Source: JAAYTY01 sp964569245 (GTDB lineage Bacteria; Fermentibacterota; Fermentibacteria; Fermentibacterales; Fermentibacteraceae). From it: a DNA stretch of 37,132 nt. The translations under genes and the position numbers were made by a program. Where the stretch lies: assembly GCA_964569245.1 (NCBI GenBank), contig CAZMTK010000015.1, positions 1 through 37,132 of the forward strand, read 5' to 3'. Positions 1 to 9,500 of this stretch are shown here, in pieces. The notes below the pieces were generated by a model. It was not told the origin of the DNA, did not search any database, and was given only the letters and a program-made list of their open reading frames with translations. Position 1 is the stretch's first letter; each line of letters begins with the position of its first letter.

Positions 1-80
1 CCGTTTTCGTAGTACAGGCCGTCGGGGAACAAAAGGTCTATCAGCGTGGCTACGTCGTCGGTTCCCGGCACCTTGTACAT
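1..80 (-). CDS. N-terminal fragment of an unrecognised protein
   Basis: Reading the minus strand from position 80, an ATG opens a frame that stays open to the window edge and gives MYKVPGTDDVATLIDLLFPD followed by GLYYEN. The codon choice (third positions rich in C and G) and residue mix look coding. The opposite strand over the same bases gives an arginine-rich translation that does not. In-frame GTG codons at 95 and 98 are alternative starts; a Shine-Dalgarno-like AAGGA lies directly against the ATG, which is too close to be convincing. The gene would be transcribed divergently from the secreted-protein gene starting at 149. Only about 27 residues are visible, and no family can be named. 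Confidence 0.4.
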   Translation of the reverse strand, partial: MYKVPGTDDVATLIDLLFPDGLYYEN

Positions 81-83
81 TCC

Positions 84-112
84 TTGACTTCGCACCACCC
101 CCGGCCCATCAT
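84..112 (+). promoter_or_regulatory. possible sigma-70-type promoter for the gene at 149
   Basis: TTGACT (84-89) matches the -35 consensus at five of six positions. After a 17-nt spacer comes CATCAT (107-112), a four-of-six match to TATAAT. Transcription would begin near 119, about 30 nt before the GTG start at 149. It overlaps the possible start of the divergent partial gene. This rests on consensus matching only. Confidence 0.3.
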
Positions 113-148
113 CTCGAGGAAGCACTTGATGCCCGAGGGAGGTGCAAG

Positions 149-2857
149 GTGCGGTCGCTCAACCTCATCCTCCTTGCGGTCGGTGTCGCCCTCTCCGGCT
201 CCCCGCCTTCCAACTCCATCCCGGTGATCGCCATGAAGTCCGGTCAGGACTCCACGATGGGCGACATCACCCTCGACTTCCTCTGCATGCTCTCCTGGCA
301 CTACTTCGACGGCATCGAGATCCAGGGCTGGACGGGCTGCGAGCCCATGACGACGGTCGCCGACATGTGCGACCGGACCGGCATGTACGCCACGGTGTCG
401 CCCATGTACATCGGGCACCTGGGCGACCTGTTCTGCGACGACAACTGGGCGCGCGGCTCCGCGGCGATCGGTGCCGTGAACGCCTTCGTACAGAGCAGCG
501 ACTCGGGGAAGAGCATCACGGCCGCGCAGGACGCCGCAGCGATGCGGGACACCCTGATCCATTACTGCCGGGCGCTCATCGACGACGAGGGCGGCTGGGA
601 GACTCTGTGGTACTACGACACATGGAACGAGGCGCCGGCCTGGCAGAGGAACCGGATGGTCTCGGAGGCTTTCGACTACGACGACTACTACCCCGGCATG
701 TTCACCCAGGACACCTCGATGAGCGAGGCCCTCGACACCGGCGTGTGGTCGTGGACGAGCTGGATGCTCGACAGCCTGGGCTCGGAGCACCCCCTAACCT
801 CGACGTTCAGCACGATGCACAGGTTCTGGCCGGACAGATGGGCATGGTTCCCCGAGCAGCCCGACTCGCTCGGCCCCGACTTCCACACGCAGGCGAGCTC
901 GGTAAGGGCGTTCATCGGCACGATGTACCAGGTGTACGATCCTGCACCACCCATTCCCGGTGCCGTCGCCAACCGGCCGGAAGTGCTGGGATGCAACGCC
1001 TACCCGTTCCGGCAGGCGGGCGTAGAGTGGGAGGCGGATAGTGGTGAAACCTCTCTCGGCGACAGCCTTCACACGTGGATGCTGGAGCACTACGAGGAGG
1101 CTCTGGACTCCACGATAGTCACGGCCTCGAGAGAGCTCGACAGTCTCGGCAACCCCTTCCCCGTCCACTACCATCCCCAGGCGTTCGGAAGGGTAGGCGG
1201 CACACAGATATGGAACAGCCCATCTGCGGACAGCCTTGTTTACGGCTCATACACCTATCGCCTCCCCTCGCCTGCGGAGTTCCGGATGCTGTGCCACCTC
1301 GCCCTGCTGCGTCAGGCCAGGGGCATCTTCCCCTACAGCATCAGGAGCTACTCGGAGGGCGCGGTGGTCTTCGACGCCGGGCTGCTCGACGAACACCTCG
1401 TCCCCTTCGGGGCGCCCCCCGAGGAGTGGTACTACTCCGGGCGCAGCCACGACGACTTCCACTACGCCCCTCCCGACCTTATCCCGCCGTTCCGCGACGG
1501 CTTCGACCCGCTGTGCGACCTCCCGCAGCAGCCCGGCACATCAGGAGAGCGCAGCGAGGAGGATTACCTCGAGTGGAAGTTCGACGCGTACGGCAGGCTG
1601 TGGGAGGGCCTGCGGGGCACCCTGGGGGAGATAGCCGTCATGGCACCCGAGCTCTCCGGCCTGTGGTGGTGGCGGGGCTTCGAGGGCGAGGCGGAGATCG
1701 TCCACCCCGATACCACGCTTCCCGTGCTCTATCTCTCCCCGGAGATCAGGGTGTTCACCGACGGCGGGGAGAGCCGCGCATGGTTCTACTACGTCAACCG
1801 CTACTGCAGGGAGGCGGACTGCGAGTTCGAGATCAGCGCGGACGAAGGCGACTTCCCGGAGGGCGCCCTGTCGGAGCTGGCGCTGGACCACGGTCGCAGG
1901 CTTCTCATCCCGGTCTCGGTCGAAGGCGGCACCTTCCACTTCCTCGACACCCTCGAGGCCGGGCAGGGGCGGCTGGTGGAGTTCGTGCCGGAGGAGACGG
2001 ATGCGGAGATACGGATCACCCGCCCCGACGTGTACGTCGCCCCGGGAGGCCCGCAGGCACCCGTGCGCGACTTCCGGTTCACCGCGGGGGACGAGCTGGA
2101 CATACGGGCGGTGTTCTACAACCTGGGGACGGAGAGCGCCGGGCGCGTGGCGACGGAGCTGTACGACCTGACGGAGGCCGAGTCGCTCTACGCCTGTGCC
2201 GTGTCACTGCCCGGGCTCTCCACGGAAGGTTACGCCTGCGCGTGCGACACGGCCTCGTACCTCTGGGACACCTCGCCCGGAGATGCCGGAGTGCACCGCC
2301 TGCGGATAGCGGCGGAGGAGCTGGACGGCGAGGACGGGCGGGACAACTACGTAGAGGTGGTGTTCCTGCTTGATCCGCCGGACTGGGCGGCGGAGGTCCG
2401 CGGGGACGCCTGGGACATGACGGAGGCTTCGTCCGGCGCGCCCGGCTGGGAGACCTGGGACGTGGAGTCGCTTGAGGGCTGGGGAGGCTTCACCGACTCG
2501 GTCGGGGGGATGTTCGAGGGCGTGATCGCCGCCGACAGCATGGCGTGCAACCGGCTGCACCTGGCGGTGCCGGGGCCTTCGTCCGGCTGGATAGACGCCT
2601 CGGTGTACGACCGGCTGGAGCTCGCGGCATGGCTGGGTGCGACCTGCGAGCTGTGGCTGGGCTGGGTGTCGGAGAACGACCGGGCCGACAGCTGTCTGGT
2701 GGACGGGCTGGATGCCGGCTGGGGGGTGCGCGGGCCGTTTGACATGGGCGGGAGCCTTCCCGATAGTCTGTTGAAGGACCTCTGGATAGGGTTCAGGGAC
2801 GACGCTGCCGAGGAGGGCCTTGCGGCCCGCATCGGCCGGGTGAGGCTCACGGAGTAG
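149..2857 (+). CDS. large secreted protein, possible TIM-barrel glycosidase-like N-terminal part
   Basis: A 902-residue exported protein. The GTG start is chosen because GAGGGAGGT (135-143) sits 5 nt upstream and because a signal peptide (residues 1 to about 18, LNLILLAVGVALSGS core) follows at once. The frame is open further upstream but translates to an arginine-rich stretch unlike the protein. Residues about 25-480 alternate aromatic-rich strands and helices and contain WYYDTWNEAPAW (about 154-165). Its WNE recalls the acid/base glutamate of clan GH-A glycosidases, so a TIM-barrel hydrolase is a guess from pattern only. Residues about 625-735 resemble a CARDB-type Ig module, and the last 150 residues look like a beta-rich carbohydrate-binding-like domain. 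No type IX sorting domain is present at the C terminus, unlike its neighbour 13 nt downstream, with which it probably shares a transcript. Substrate unknown. Confidence 0.75.
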   Translation: MRSLNLILLAVGVALSGSPPSNSIPVIAMKSGQDSTMGDITLDFLCMLSWHYFDGIEIQGWTGCEPMTTVADMCDRTGMYATVSPMYIGHLGDLFCDDNWARGSAAIGAVNAFVQSSDSGKSITAAQDAAAMRDTLIHYCRALIDDEGGWETLWYYDTWNEAPAWQRNRMVSEAFDYDDYYPGMFTQDTSMSEALDTGVWSWTSWMLDSLGSEHPLTSTFSTMHRFWPDRWAWFPEQPDSLGPDFHTQASSVRAFIGTMYQVYDPAPPIPGAVANRPEVLGCNAYPFRQAGVEWEADSGETSLGDSLHTWMLEHYEEALDSTIVTASRELDSLGNPFPVHYHPQAFGRVGGTQIWNSPSADSLVYGSYTYRLPSPAEFRMLCHLALLRQARGIFPYSIRSYSEGAVVFDAGLLDEHLVPFGAPPEEWYYSGRSHDDFHYAPPDLIPPFRDGFDPLCDLPQQPGTSGERSEEDYLEWKFDAYGRLWEGLRGTLGEIAVMAPELSGLWWWRGFEGEAEIVHPDTTLPVLYLSPEIRVFTDGGESRAWFYYVNRYCREADCEFEISADEGDFPEGALSELALDHGRRLLIPVSVEGGTFHFLDTLEAGQGRLVEFVPEETDAEIRITRPDVYVAPGGPQAPVRDFRFTAGDELDIRAVFYNLGTESAGRVATELYDLTEAESLYACAVSLPGLSTEGYACACDTASYLWDTSPGDAGVHRLRIAAEELDGEDGRDNYVEVVFLLDPPDWAAEVRGDAWDMTEASSGAPGWETWDVESLEGWGGFTDSVGGMFEGVIAADSMACNRLHLAVPGPSSGWIDASVYDRLELAAWLGATCELWLGWVSENDRADSCLVDGLDAGWGVRGPFDMGGSLPDSLLKDLWIGFRDDAAEEGLAARIGRVRLTE

Positions 2858-2870
2858 AGGAGGAAGGGAG

Positions 2871-4265
2871 ATGAGACGGGTGTTGCACATCCTGGCCGCC
2901 TTCCTCTCCGCCTCCGCGGCCCTCGCCCAGGCCCCGGGCATAGTGTGGGAGCGCTACTACCCGCTTTACGGTTTTGGAACTCCCTGGAGCATACGCACAA
3001 GAGGCTCCGACGAGTTCGTCGTGGGATTCAGCGCCTCGAACGACATCACCGTGCTCCGCTGGTTCGATCTCGACGGGGACACCCTGGGCTCCGGCGACAC
3101 TCCCTGGTACAGGTCCGGGATACTTTCTCTAGAGGTGCTGGATGACGGGGGAGTGGTAGCGACGGGATGGGGATACCCGGTCGAGTCGTCGCCCGATGAA
3201 GTGCTCATGCTCGCGAGATTCGCACAGGACGGAACCTGCCTCTGGGCACGGTCCTACGACATTCCGGGAGCCGAAGACCGCGGGCTGGACGTGGATCCGC
3301 TGCCTGACGGGGGCTTCGCGGTGTGCGGCTACACCGAGACCGACGGCGACAAGGACGCCTGGGTCATGCGCACCGACAGCCAGGGCGATACCCTCTGGTC
3401 CGTCCAGTGGGGATGGATCTACAACGACGCTGCGGTTTCCGTTTTCTATTCGAACGATGGGTTGACAGCCCTCATGAAGGGACGGCTCCCGGAAAGCGGT
3501 GGCGGAAGACCGCATCTCGTCAGGTACGATATGGACGGCGAGATCGAGTGGATGGAGTACGAAAACTATACTGGAACCCCTGGCGGGATGTGCGAGGCCG
3601 TGCCCGATGGATATGCCATGCTCGTGGACAAGACCATCTATCGACTCGATCCATTGGGGAGCATCCTCTGGGAGAGGAACATCCCGGCCGATGGCGAGAG
3701 CTGGGAGATGTACGCGATCGAGCCCGCAATCTGGGACGGGTTCATCGTCGCGGGATACGATGATGCTAGGATAGAGCCCTGGGAGGACGATCCCAATGCA
3801 TACCTGGGACGCGTGTCCAGCACAGGGGAGACCATGTGGACCGTAAGCATAGAGAAAGACGAAAGCTGCGAATTCAGAGATGCTATTCAGTTGCCACAGG
3901 GTGGTTACATCGCCGTGGGAAGGTATCTGCCGGTACCTAGCCTATTCTACCTCGTCCGTTTCGAGCCCGAGACGGGGGTCGGTGAACAGGAGCAGCCTGC
4001 TCCCCTCCTTGCGATCGGGTCATGCGTACCCAATCCGGGAAGGGGCTCGGTCTCGATAAACTGGACTTCGGCCGGGCCGGGCGATACCGAGCTCACCGTG
4101 TTCGACATCTCAGGCAGGGTGGTCGGCAGGTCCGGCATGGGAATGCTGGCCGCCGGCGAGCACTCCTCGATCTGGTCTTCGCAAGGGCTGCCCTCGGGCT
4201 GCTACATCGTCCGGTTGACCTGCGGGGCGCAGTCTGCCTCTGCGAAGATCCTTCTTCTGAACTGA
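2871..4265 (+). CDS. secreted beta-propeller-like protein with type IX-like sorting domain
   Basis: A 464-residue protein with a clear signal peptide (MRRVLHILAAFLSASAALAQ) and a strong ribosome site, GAGGAGGAAGGGAG, running from the previous stop to the ATG. Residues about 25-370 hold repeating units such as G-D-T-L-W, GGFAVCGYTETDGDKDAWV and GGYIAVGRY; the pattern fits a propeller of WD/delta-60-like blades. Residues about 380-464 form the C-terminal module: PNPGRGSVSINW, then ELTVFDISGRVVG, then LPSGCYIVRLTCG. This matches the type IX (Por) secretion sorting domain or a FlgD-like fold. The protein is therefore predicted to be exported and probably surface-attached. Ligand or partner cannot be told from the sequence. 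Probably co-transcribed with the gene upstream. Confidence 0.8.
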   Translation: MRRVLHILAAFLSASAALAQAPGIVWERYYPLYGFGTPWSIRTRGSDEFVVGFSASNDITVLRWFDLDGDTLGSGDTPWYRSGILSLEVLDDGGVVATGWGYPVESSPDEVLMLARFAQDGTCLWARSYDIPGAEDRGLDVDPLPDGGFAVCGYTETDGDKDAWVMRTDSQGDTLWSVQWGWIYNDAAVSVFYSNDGLTALMKGRLPESGGGRPHLVRYDMDGEIEWMEYENYTGTPGGMCEAVPDGYAMLVDKTIYRLDPLGSILWERNIPADGESWEMYAIEPAIWDGFIVAGYDDARIEPWEDDPNAYLGRVSSTGETMWTVSIEKDESCEFRDAIQLPQGGYIAVGRYLPVPSLFYLVRFEPETGVGEQEQPAPLLAIGSCVPNPGRGSVSINWTSAGPGDTELTVFDISGRVVGRSGMGMLAAGEHSSIWSSQGLPSGCYIVRLTCGAQSASAKILLLN

Positions 4266-4426
4266 AGAGGGCTCGACGGCTGCGATCAAGTTACTCGTGG
4301 TCCATGACCGGATCTCGACCGGATTCTTCTGAACGAGACTTGCTCCTTCGTCCAGTCAGCACCATCCTCCCCTAAGCTCCCGCTCCGTCACCACTCGTCT
4401 CTCGTCGCAATCAGGGACTTCGGGGT

Positions 4427-4597
4427 CAGGGTAAAGTATGTAAAGCAACTGTTTGAGAAATGATCGTAACTCATTATCTGTCATCTTATTATAGAGTCAT
4501 GTTCTCGTCGATTATTTGGTAGATTTAGCGTCAAATATTTCGATAATATGATGTTGTACAGGAGATCCAACCGAGTTACTTTACAAACTTTGCCCTG
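4427..4597. mobile_element. AT-rich MITE-like element with 23-bp terminal inverted repeats
   Basis: The left end 4427-4449 and the reverse complement of the right end 4575-4597 agree at 20 of 23 positions, both beginning CAGGG and ending AAC. Within the left arm the unit GTAAAG recurs at 4431 and 4440. The 125-bp interior is strikingly AT-rich in a GC-rich window and holds no gene. This looks like a miniature inverted-repeat element mobilised in trans by a transposase not in this window. The repeat may extend a few bases outward (CGGGGT against CCGGGTA). No clear target-site duplication is visible. The element sits in the gap 4266-4681 between convergent genes; I see nothing else in 4266-4426. 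A large hairpin of other function is the alternative. Confidence 0.55.
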
Positions 4598-4630
4598 TAC
4601 CCGGTTGATCTGACTCCGTATGACCCTTCA

Positions 4631-4660
4631 AGAGAAAGGCCGCTGCTGGTGCAGCGGCCC
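4631..4660 (-). terminator. intrinsic-terminator-like hairpin after the frameshifted gene
   Basis: A perfect 9-bp stem, GGCCGCTGC (4638-4646) with GCAGCGGCC (4651-4659) and loop TGGT, lies 22 bases beyond the stop of the minus-strand gene ending at 4682. Read on the minus strand it is followed by TTTCTCTTG, a short imperfect U-tract. It is a good candidate for Rho-independent termination of that gene. Confidence 0.6.
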
Positions 4661-4681
4661 TCCCACACCTCGACCCGGAGC

Positions 4682-5571
4682 TTACCTGGTGACGGCCACC
4701 CGCGTGACGGACTGGAAGTCCGCACTCCGCACCCGGACGAAGTACACACCCGAGCCCAGAGCCGAGCCGCCTTCGTCACGAGCGTCCCAGTAATGGCTGT
4801 TGGACCCGGGCTGCAGCACGCCCAGTTCCCGGGTGTCTGCAAGACGTCCCGCCGTGTCATAGATCTCGAGAGTCACCGGAGAAGACCCGGTGCTCTGGAA
4901 AGTCAGGCTCGCACCGGTAACTACCGGGTTGGGCGAGACGACGAGAGACAGGCTGCTGCCGGGAATGATGTCGCCCATGGGAGGCTCCGTGCCGACAGCC
5001 TCTCCCCAGCGGGCGACGTAGTTCGCGGAGCTGCCCCCGGCCTGTGTGAAGAGAAGCCCGCGACATACACGTCCGCACCGCTGACAGCGATGGACTGCAC
5101 GGCGTTGTTCACACCGCTCCCCAGCGCACTCCAGGCGCCGCCGTCCCAACGGGCGATCTGATTGGCGGGTACGCCCCCGGCCTGTGTGAAATACCCTCCT
5201 ACGTAGACATCGGTGCCGTTCGCGACGACTTCTCTCACCTGGTTGTTCACGCCGGTTCCCACGGAATGCCAGGCGCTTCCGTCCCAGCGGGCGATGTAGC
5301 TGGCGGAACCGCCTCCGGCAAGGGTCATCTCGCCGCCCACGTACACATTCGATTCGCTAACTGCGACCGAGATGACATAGTCATTGCAGCCGCCTCCGAG
5401 CGGATGCCAGGAAGCTGCCGCGTTCTCCCCGTCAGCGAGAGGAACTGGCTCCCAGCCGGGATGTCCCTCGTCTGCGAACGACAAAACCGAGCCGAACAGC
5501 AGAAGGCCGACTACAAGGTGTGGTGCTGTCTTGTCTTCCACTCCGTCTGATCTGGGGTTGAATCGATGCAA
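4682..5571 (-). pseudogene. frameshifted secreted repeat protein with type IX-like sorting domain
   Basis: Two minus-strand frames together make one protein. The first (from 5571, TTG, or 5541, GTG) has a hydrophobic signal segment (APHLVVGLLLFGSVLSFA). It is followed by repeats of about 41 residues built on DVYVGGYFTQAGG, NQIARWDGGAWSALGSGVNN and VQSIAVSGA, a propeller-type repeat. In the third unit, near 5048-5057, the frame breaks after DVYVAG: homology resumes in another frame as LFTQAGGSSANYVARW and runs to a sorting domain (VVSPNPVVTG, LEIYDTAGRLADT, LGSGVYFVRVR) ending at 4682. Comparison with the preceding repeat implies a net change of +2 or -1 nt. This is either a true disabling frameshift or a sequencing or assembly error. 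The intact gene would encode an exported protein of about 295 residues. The first frame alone would end at 4921 with unrelated residues. Confidence 0.75.
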
Positions 5572-5696
5572 GACTCTTCTGCAAGCATGGTTAGATGCAG
5601 TCGGACAATCCTGCTGTCAATGAACAGCCATTCTGCGGCAGCAGTTCCTGCCATGGAGCTTGGAGAGCACTGCCCGCTGGACTGAACGCAGAAGGG

Positions 5697-6518
5697 TCAG
5701 GGCACGATGCTCACAGTTCCGTAGAGCCCGGGCACCAGCAGGTTGCCGTGATCCTCGATAGAGACGGTGAGCGGCAGCAGGTTCGTGACCGGGTCTATCC
5801 CGGGCGAGACCGTTGTGACCACCCCCGCGAACCGCTCGCCGGGCAGGGCCGAAGTCTCGAACCAGGCTTCTGCGCCGGGCCGGACGGATCCGATGCTGTA
5901 CTCCGGCAGGAGCACCCTGGCCACGAAACCCGACCCGCCGGTGAGCATAAGGATGGGATCTGTGCCGGCCATGCCTCCCTCCGAAGCCCATACCCTGCCG
6001 ACGACGCCTTCGAATGGTGCCTGCACGACCGAGGCATTCCGCCCCGAAACAGCCCCGGACAAGCCGGCAATGGCAGCTGCAAGCGCGGCCTCGGCGGCCT
6101 CCAACGCTGTGCGCGCCCCCTCAAGCTCAAGCTCGCTGATCGCACCGGCTTCGAAGAGACTCAGGCACCTCCGGTAGTCGAGCCTCGCATTCTCAGCAGC
6201 GACTCGGGCAGCTTCCACCACCCGGGCGCTCGACGAAACGGCGCCTTCCGCCACCGCATCCCCGGACAGCGACACCAGAACCTGGCCGGGAAGGACGCTG
6301 TCACCCTCATCTACATTCACTGTCTGCACCCTCCCGCTTCCGAAGAGGAGCGCTTCCTGCGCCGCTTCCAGCCTGGCGCTCACACGAATGGTGTCGGCCT
6401 CAGAGGAGGAATGGTCGCAAGAGACCGCGTCGCCGGGCCTGCTGTTGGGGGCGCCTGGCCCTCCGCCGCAGGCCGCGGCGGCCAGCAGCAAGGCGGCAAG
6501 TTCCGTCCTCCTGATCAC
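5697..6518 (-). CDS. short RND efflux periplasmic adaptor (second membrane fusion protein)
   Basis: A 273-residue HlyD/AcrA-type adaptor. The GTG start overlaps the pump gene's stop by 4 nt (6515-6518), with GGGGAGGGA just before it; the frame is open further upstream but only inside the pump gene. The N terminus is a lipoprotein-type signal (LLLAAAAC, Cys about residue 17), so it is probably anchored in the inner membrane facing the periplasm. Order: lipoyl half (VNVDEGDSVLPGQVLVSL), helical hairpin (about 75-135), second lipoyl half (VQAPFEGVVGRVWASEG), then a beta-barrel ending at LLVPGLYGTVSIVP. It stops there and lacks the membrane-proximal domain that the other adaptor of the operon has. 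No match to that domain is seen in the bases after the stop. It should work with the pump encoded just upstream. Confidence 0.85.
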   Translation of the reverse strand: MIRRTELAALLLAAAACGGGPGAPNSRPGDAVSCDHSSSEADTIRVSARLEAAQEALLFGSGRVQTVNVDEGDSVLPGQVLVSLSGDAVAEGAVSSSARVVEAARVAAENARLDYRRCLSLFEAGAISELELEGARTALEAAEAALAAAIAGLSGAVSGRNASVVQAPFEGVVGRVWASEGGMAGTDPILMLTGGSGFVARVLLPEYSIGSVRPGAEAWFETSALPGERFAGVVTTVSPGIDPVTNLLPLTVSIEDHGNLLVPGLYGTVSIVP

Positions 6519-9500
6519 TCCCTCCCCTCCTTCCGACCCATAAGTCCGGCGTACATCGCCGGGAGAACCAGGAGGGTCAGCGGGGTGGCGACGACCATCC
6601 CGCCGATCACTGTGAGCGCCATGGGCGACCAGAGATTCGAGTTCCCCCCTGTCGACAGGGCGAGCGGAAGCAGGGCCAGAACCGTTGTCGTCGAGGTCAT
6701 CAGCACCGGCCTCATGCGCCTGCGGCCAGCCTCGACGACCGCTGCCGCCGGGTCCATTCCCTCCTGGCGCCTGAGCTGGTTGGCGAAGTCCACGAGGACT
6801 ATCCCGTTGTTCACGACGATGCCGGCCAGCATCAGGATTCCGATGAGCGAGGTCAGACCTACGGTCGCACCGGTGACGAGGTGTATGGCGACCACTCCTA
6901 TGAGCCCCATGGGGATTGCGAAGATGAGGAGGAAGGGTTCGACCAGGGACTCGAACTGTGCGGCCATCACCATGAACACGAGTCCGGCGGCGACCAGGAT
7001 GGCGATGGTCATGCTGGCGAAGGACTCCTGCTGCTCCGGTATGTCGCCCAGGAGCTCCCATCGGCTTCCTCCGAGATCAAGGGTGTCCATCATGGCGAGG
7101 ATGTCTCTTCCAACATCCCCGAGGGGTCTTCCCTCGATCCCGCACGATACGAGGACGGCCCTGCTCCTGTCGCGATGCCATATCATCTGCGGCACCTGGC
7201 TGGACACGAAGCAGCCCCAGCTCTCGAGCGGCGCCCCGAAGACGGGCAGACCCATCACCCTCTCGACAGTGGAGACGCTCCTCTCCGGGAAGGAGATGTG
7301 CACGTCCATGGCCCGCCCCGACTCGTAATATGTCGAGGCATCCACTCCCATAACGCCGATGGTGACTTCGGAGGCTATCGCGGCCGGGCTCCTGCCGCGC
7401 TGCGAGAGCACTGCCGGGTCGGGGACGAATTCCATCTGCCCTACCCACTCGTCCAGCGAGGAGGTGTGGTCCACAGTGCCCCGTATTTGGGACAGGGCGC
7501 TCACCAGCCGGTCGCCCAGGGTTCTGAGACTGTCGAGGTCCTGCCCGTACACGGCGAGCATGACGGGATGCTCGGTGCCTATGGGGGTTCCGTCGAAGAT
7601 GCTGTAGGAGAGCCCCGGAACCTCGTCGAGGACCGCGCGGCACCGGTCCATGTACTCCCCGGGAGGGGCTTTCAAACGAGACTCCCTGTCAAGATACAGC
7701 GTCAGCTCGAGCCTGCTCGAAGCGTCCGACCCGAACGCGGCCGCGAGACCGGAAGACCTGCCGACATCCATCCTGGAATGGAGGAGATCCCCCGGCTCGA
7801 ACACTGCGGTCAGCGAATCCTCCAGAGCGGCTGCGAGGCTGTCCGTCGTGCCGAGAGATGTTCCCGGAGGCGCCGAAGCCGTTATCGTGATGGCGCCTTC
7901 CTTGAGGTCGGGCAGGAGCGACGTGGGCAGGAACTTCATGATGACCGCAGACACGACGAAGAGCGAAAGGGTCGAGAGAACGGTCCTCCTCCGGTGCGAG
8001 ACGCACCACGCGAGCGCCTTCGCGTAGAACTCCTCGAGCCCTTCTATCGCCTTCTGAACCGCAAGCAGCGGCGAACCCCTCCTGTGAGTCTTCACGAGGC
8101 GTCCGGACAGCCCCGCCAGCAGAGGGATGAGGCTCAGGCTGACGAACAGGCTTATGAAAAGCGCGCTGATGATCGTGAGCGACAGGTCCCTGAAGATCTG
8201 GCCGGTAAGCCCCCTCACGAAGAGCATGGGGATGAACACGGCCACCGTCGTCAGCGAGGAGGCAGCCACGGCACCAGCGACCTGCCCGGCTCCCCTCTCG
8301 GCGGCTTCCAGCGTGCCCTCGCCGCCCTTTCTCCTTCTGTGGATGTTCTCCAGCACCACTACGGAGTTGTCGAGTATCATTCCAATAGAAATGGAGAGGC
8401 CGGCGAGAGAGAGGATGTTGAGGTTCACGCCCAGCGCGTACATGGCGAAGAACGTGGTGACGAAGGACAGGGGCATGGAGATGCTCACTATGCCGGCGTT
8501 CACGGGGGAGCCGAGGAACAGCACCAGCACGGCGGCAGCCAGGAACATGGCAAGGATGCCGCTCTGAACCAGCGAATCCGAGGCGGAACGCACGAAGTCC
8601 CGCTGGTTGTAGACGATATCCACGTCGAGCCTTCCGGCGTATTCACGAGAGATCCGGTCCAGCTCCTCAGATACTCTGTCGCACGTGTCCACCGAGTTTG
8701 CGTCGGCGCTCTTCCTGACGACAAGAAGTACAGTGTTCACGCCGTCGAGCGTCGTGATGCTCGTCTTCTCCTCGAAGCCGTCCTCGACCTGGGCGACGTC
8801 GCCCAGCCGCACGGGCACGCCCCCCGAGGCGCCCACGACCAGCGAGCGGATCTCTTCGAGGCTGTGGAACCCGCTGGCCAGGCTAACAGGAACCTCGATT
8901 CCGTCGTCGTCTATCTGGCCTCCCGGCATGTCGGCGTCAGCCGCCGCGAGCGCTCCGTACACCTGGGACAGAGGGATCGATCTCTCCCAGATCAGAACAG
9001 GGTCCACCAGCACGTTCACCTGGCGAACCTCGCCGCCGGACACCGCCACGCTGGCAACGCCTTGAACACGGCTGAGCACGGGCTGTATCTCGTCCTCCAC
9101 CAGCCTGCGCAGCTCCGGCGAACCCAGGGTGCCGCTGGAGAAGCTCGCCACCAGAAGAGGCTTCATGCTGCTCTCCATGGCGAAGATGTAGGGGTCCGTG
9201 GCGTTGCCGGGCAGGGCGGCCCGTACCTGGTCCACCATCTCCTTGACGTCCTCCATGGCCTTGTCGATGTCCGCACCCGATCCGAGCTCGATCGTGACAA
9301 GGCTGAGGGATGCCCTGCTCTCCGACTCCACGGAGCTCACGTCCTCTATCCCGCTGACAGCCTTCTCTATCTCTTCCGACACAAGTGTCTCTACCTCGCC
9401 GGGACCAGCTCCCGGGAGCGCGGTGATGACGCTGATGACTCCGAGGTCCACCTTCGGGAGGTAGTCCAGGCCTAGCCGGGCCGCGCCGAACGCGCCTGCA

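Noticed and set aside
1075..2373. A 432-codon plus-strand open frame inside the first large gene
   Set aside because: It is arginine- and proline-rich, out of frame with a gene having a signal peptide and ribosome site, and has no domain.
4427..4597. A transcription terminator formed by the long inverted repeat
   Set aside because: The arms are 125 nt apart and AT-rich; a compact terminator hairpin already lies at 4638-4659.
5595..7328. A 577-codon plus-strand open frame
   Set aside because: It is antisense to the short adaptor and the end of the pump gene and has no recognisable domain.
6881..9475. An 864-codon open frame on the plus strand opposite the RND pump gene
   Set aside because: It is rich in His, Arg, Gly and Glu with no family resemblance and lies wholly antisense to a clear pump gene; long antisense frames are expected in GC-rich coding DNA.
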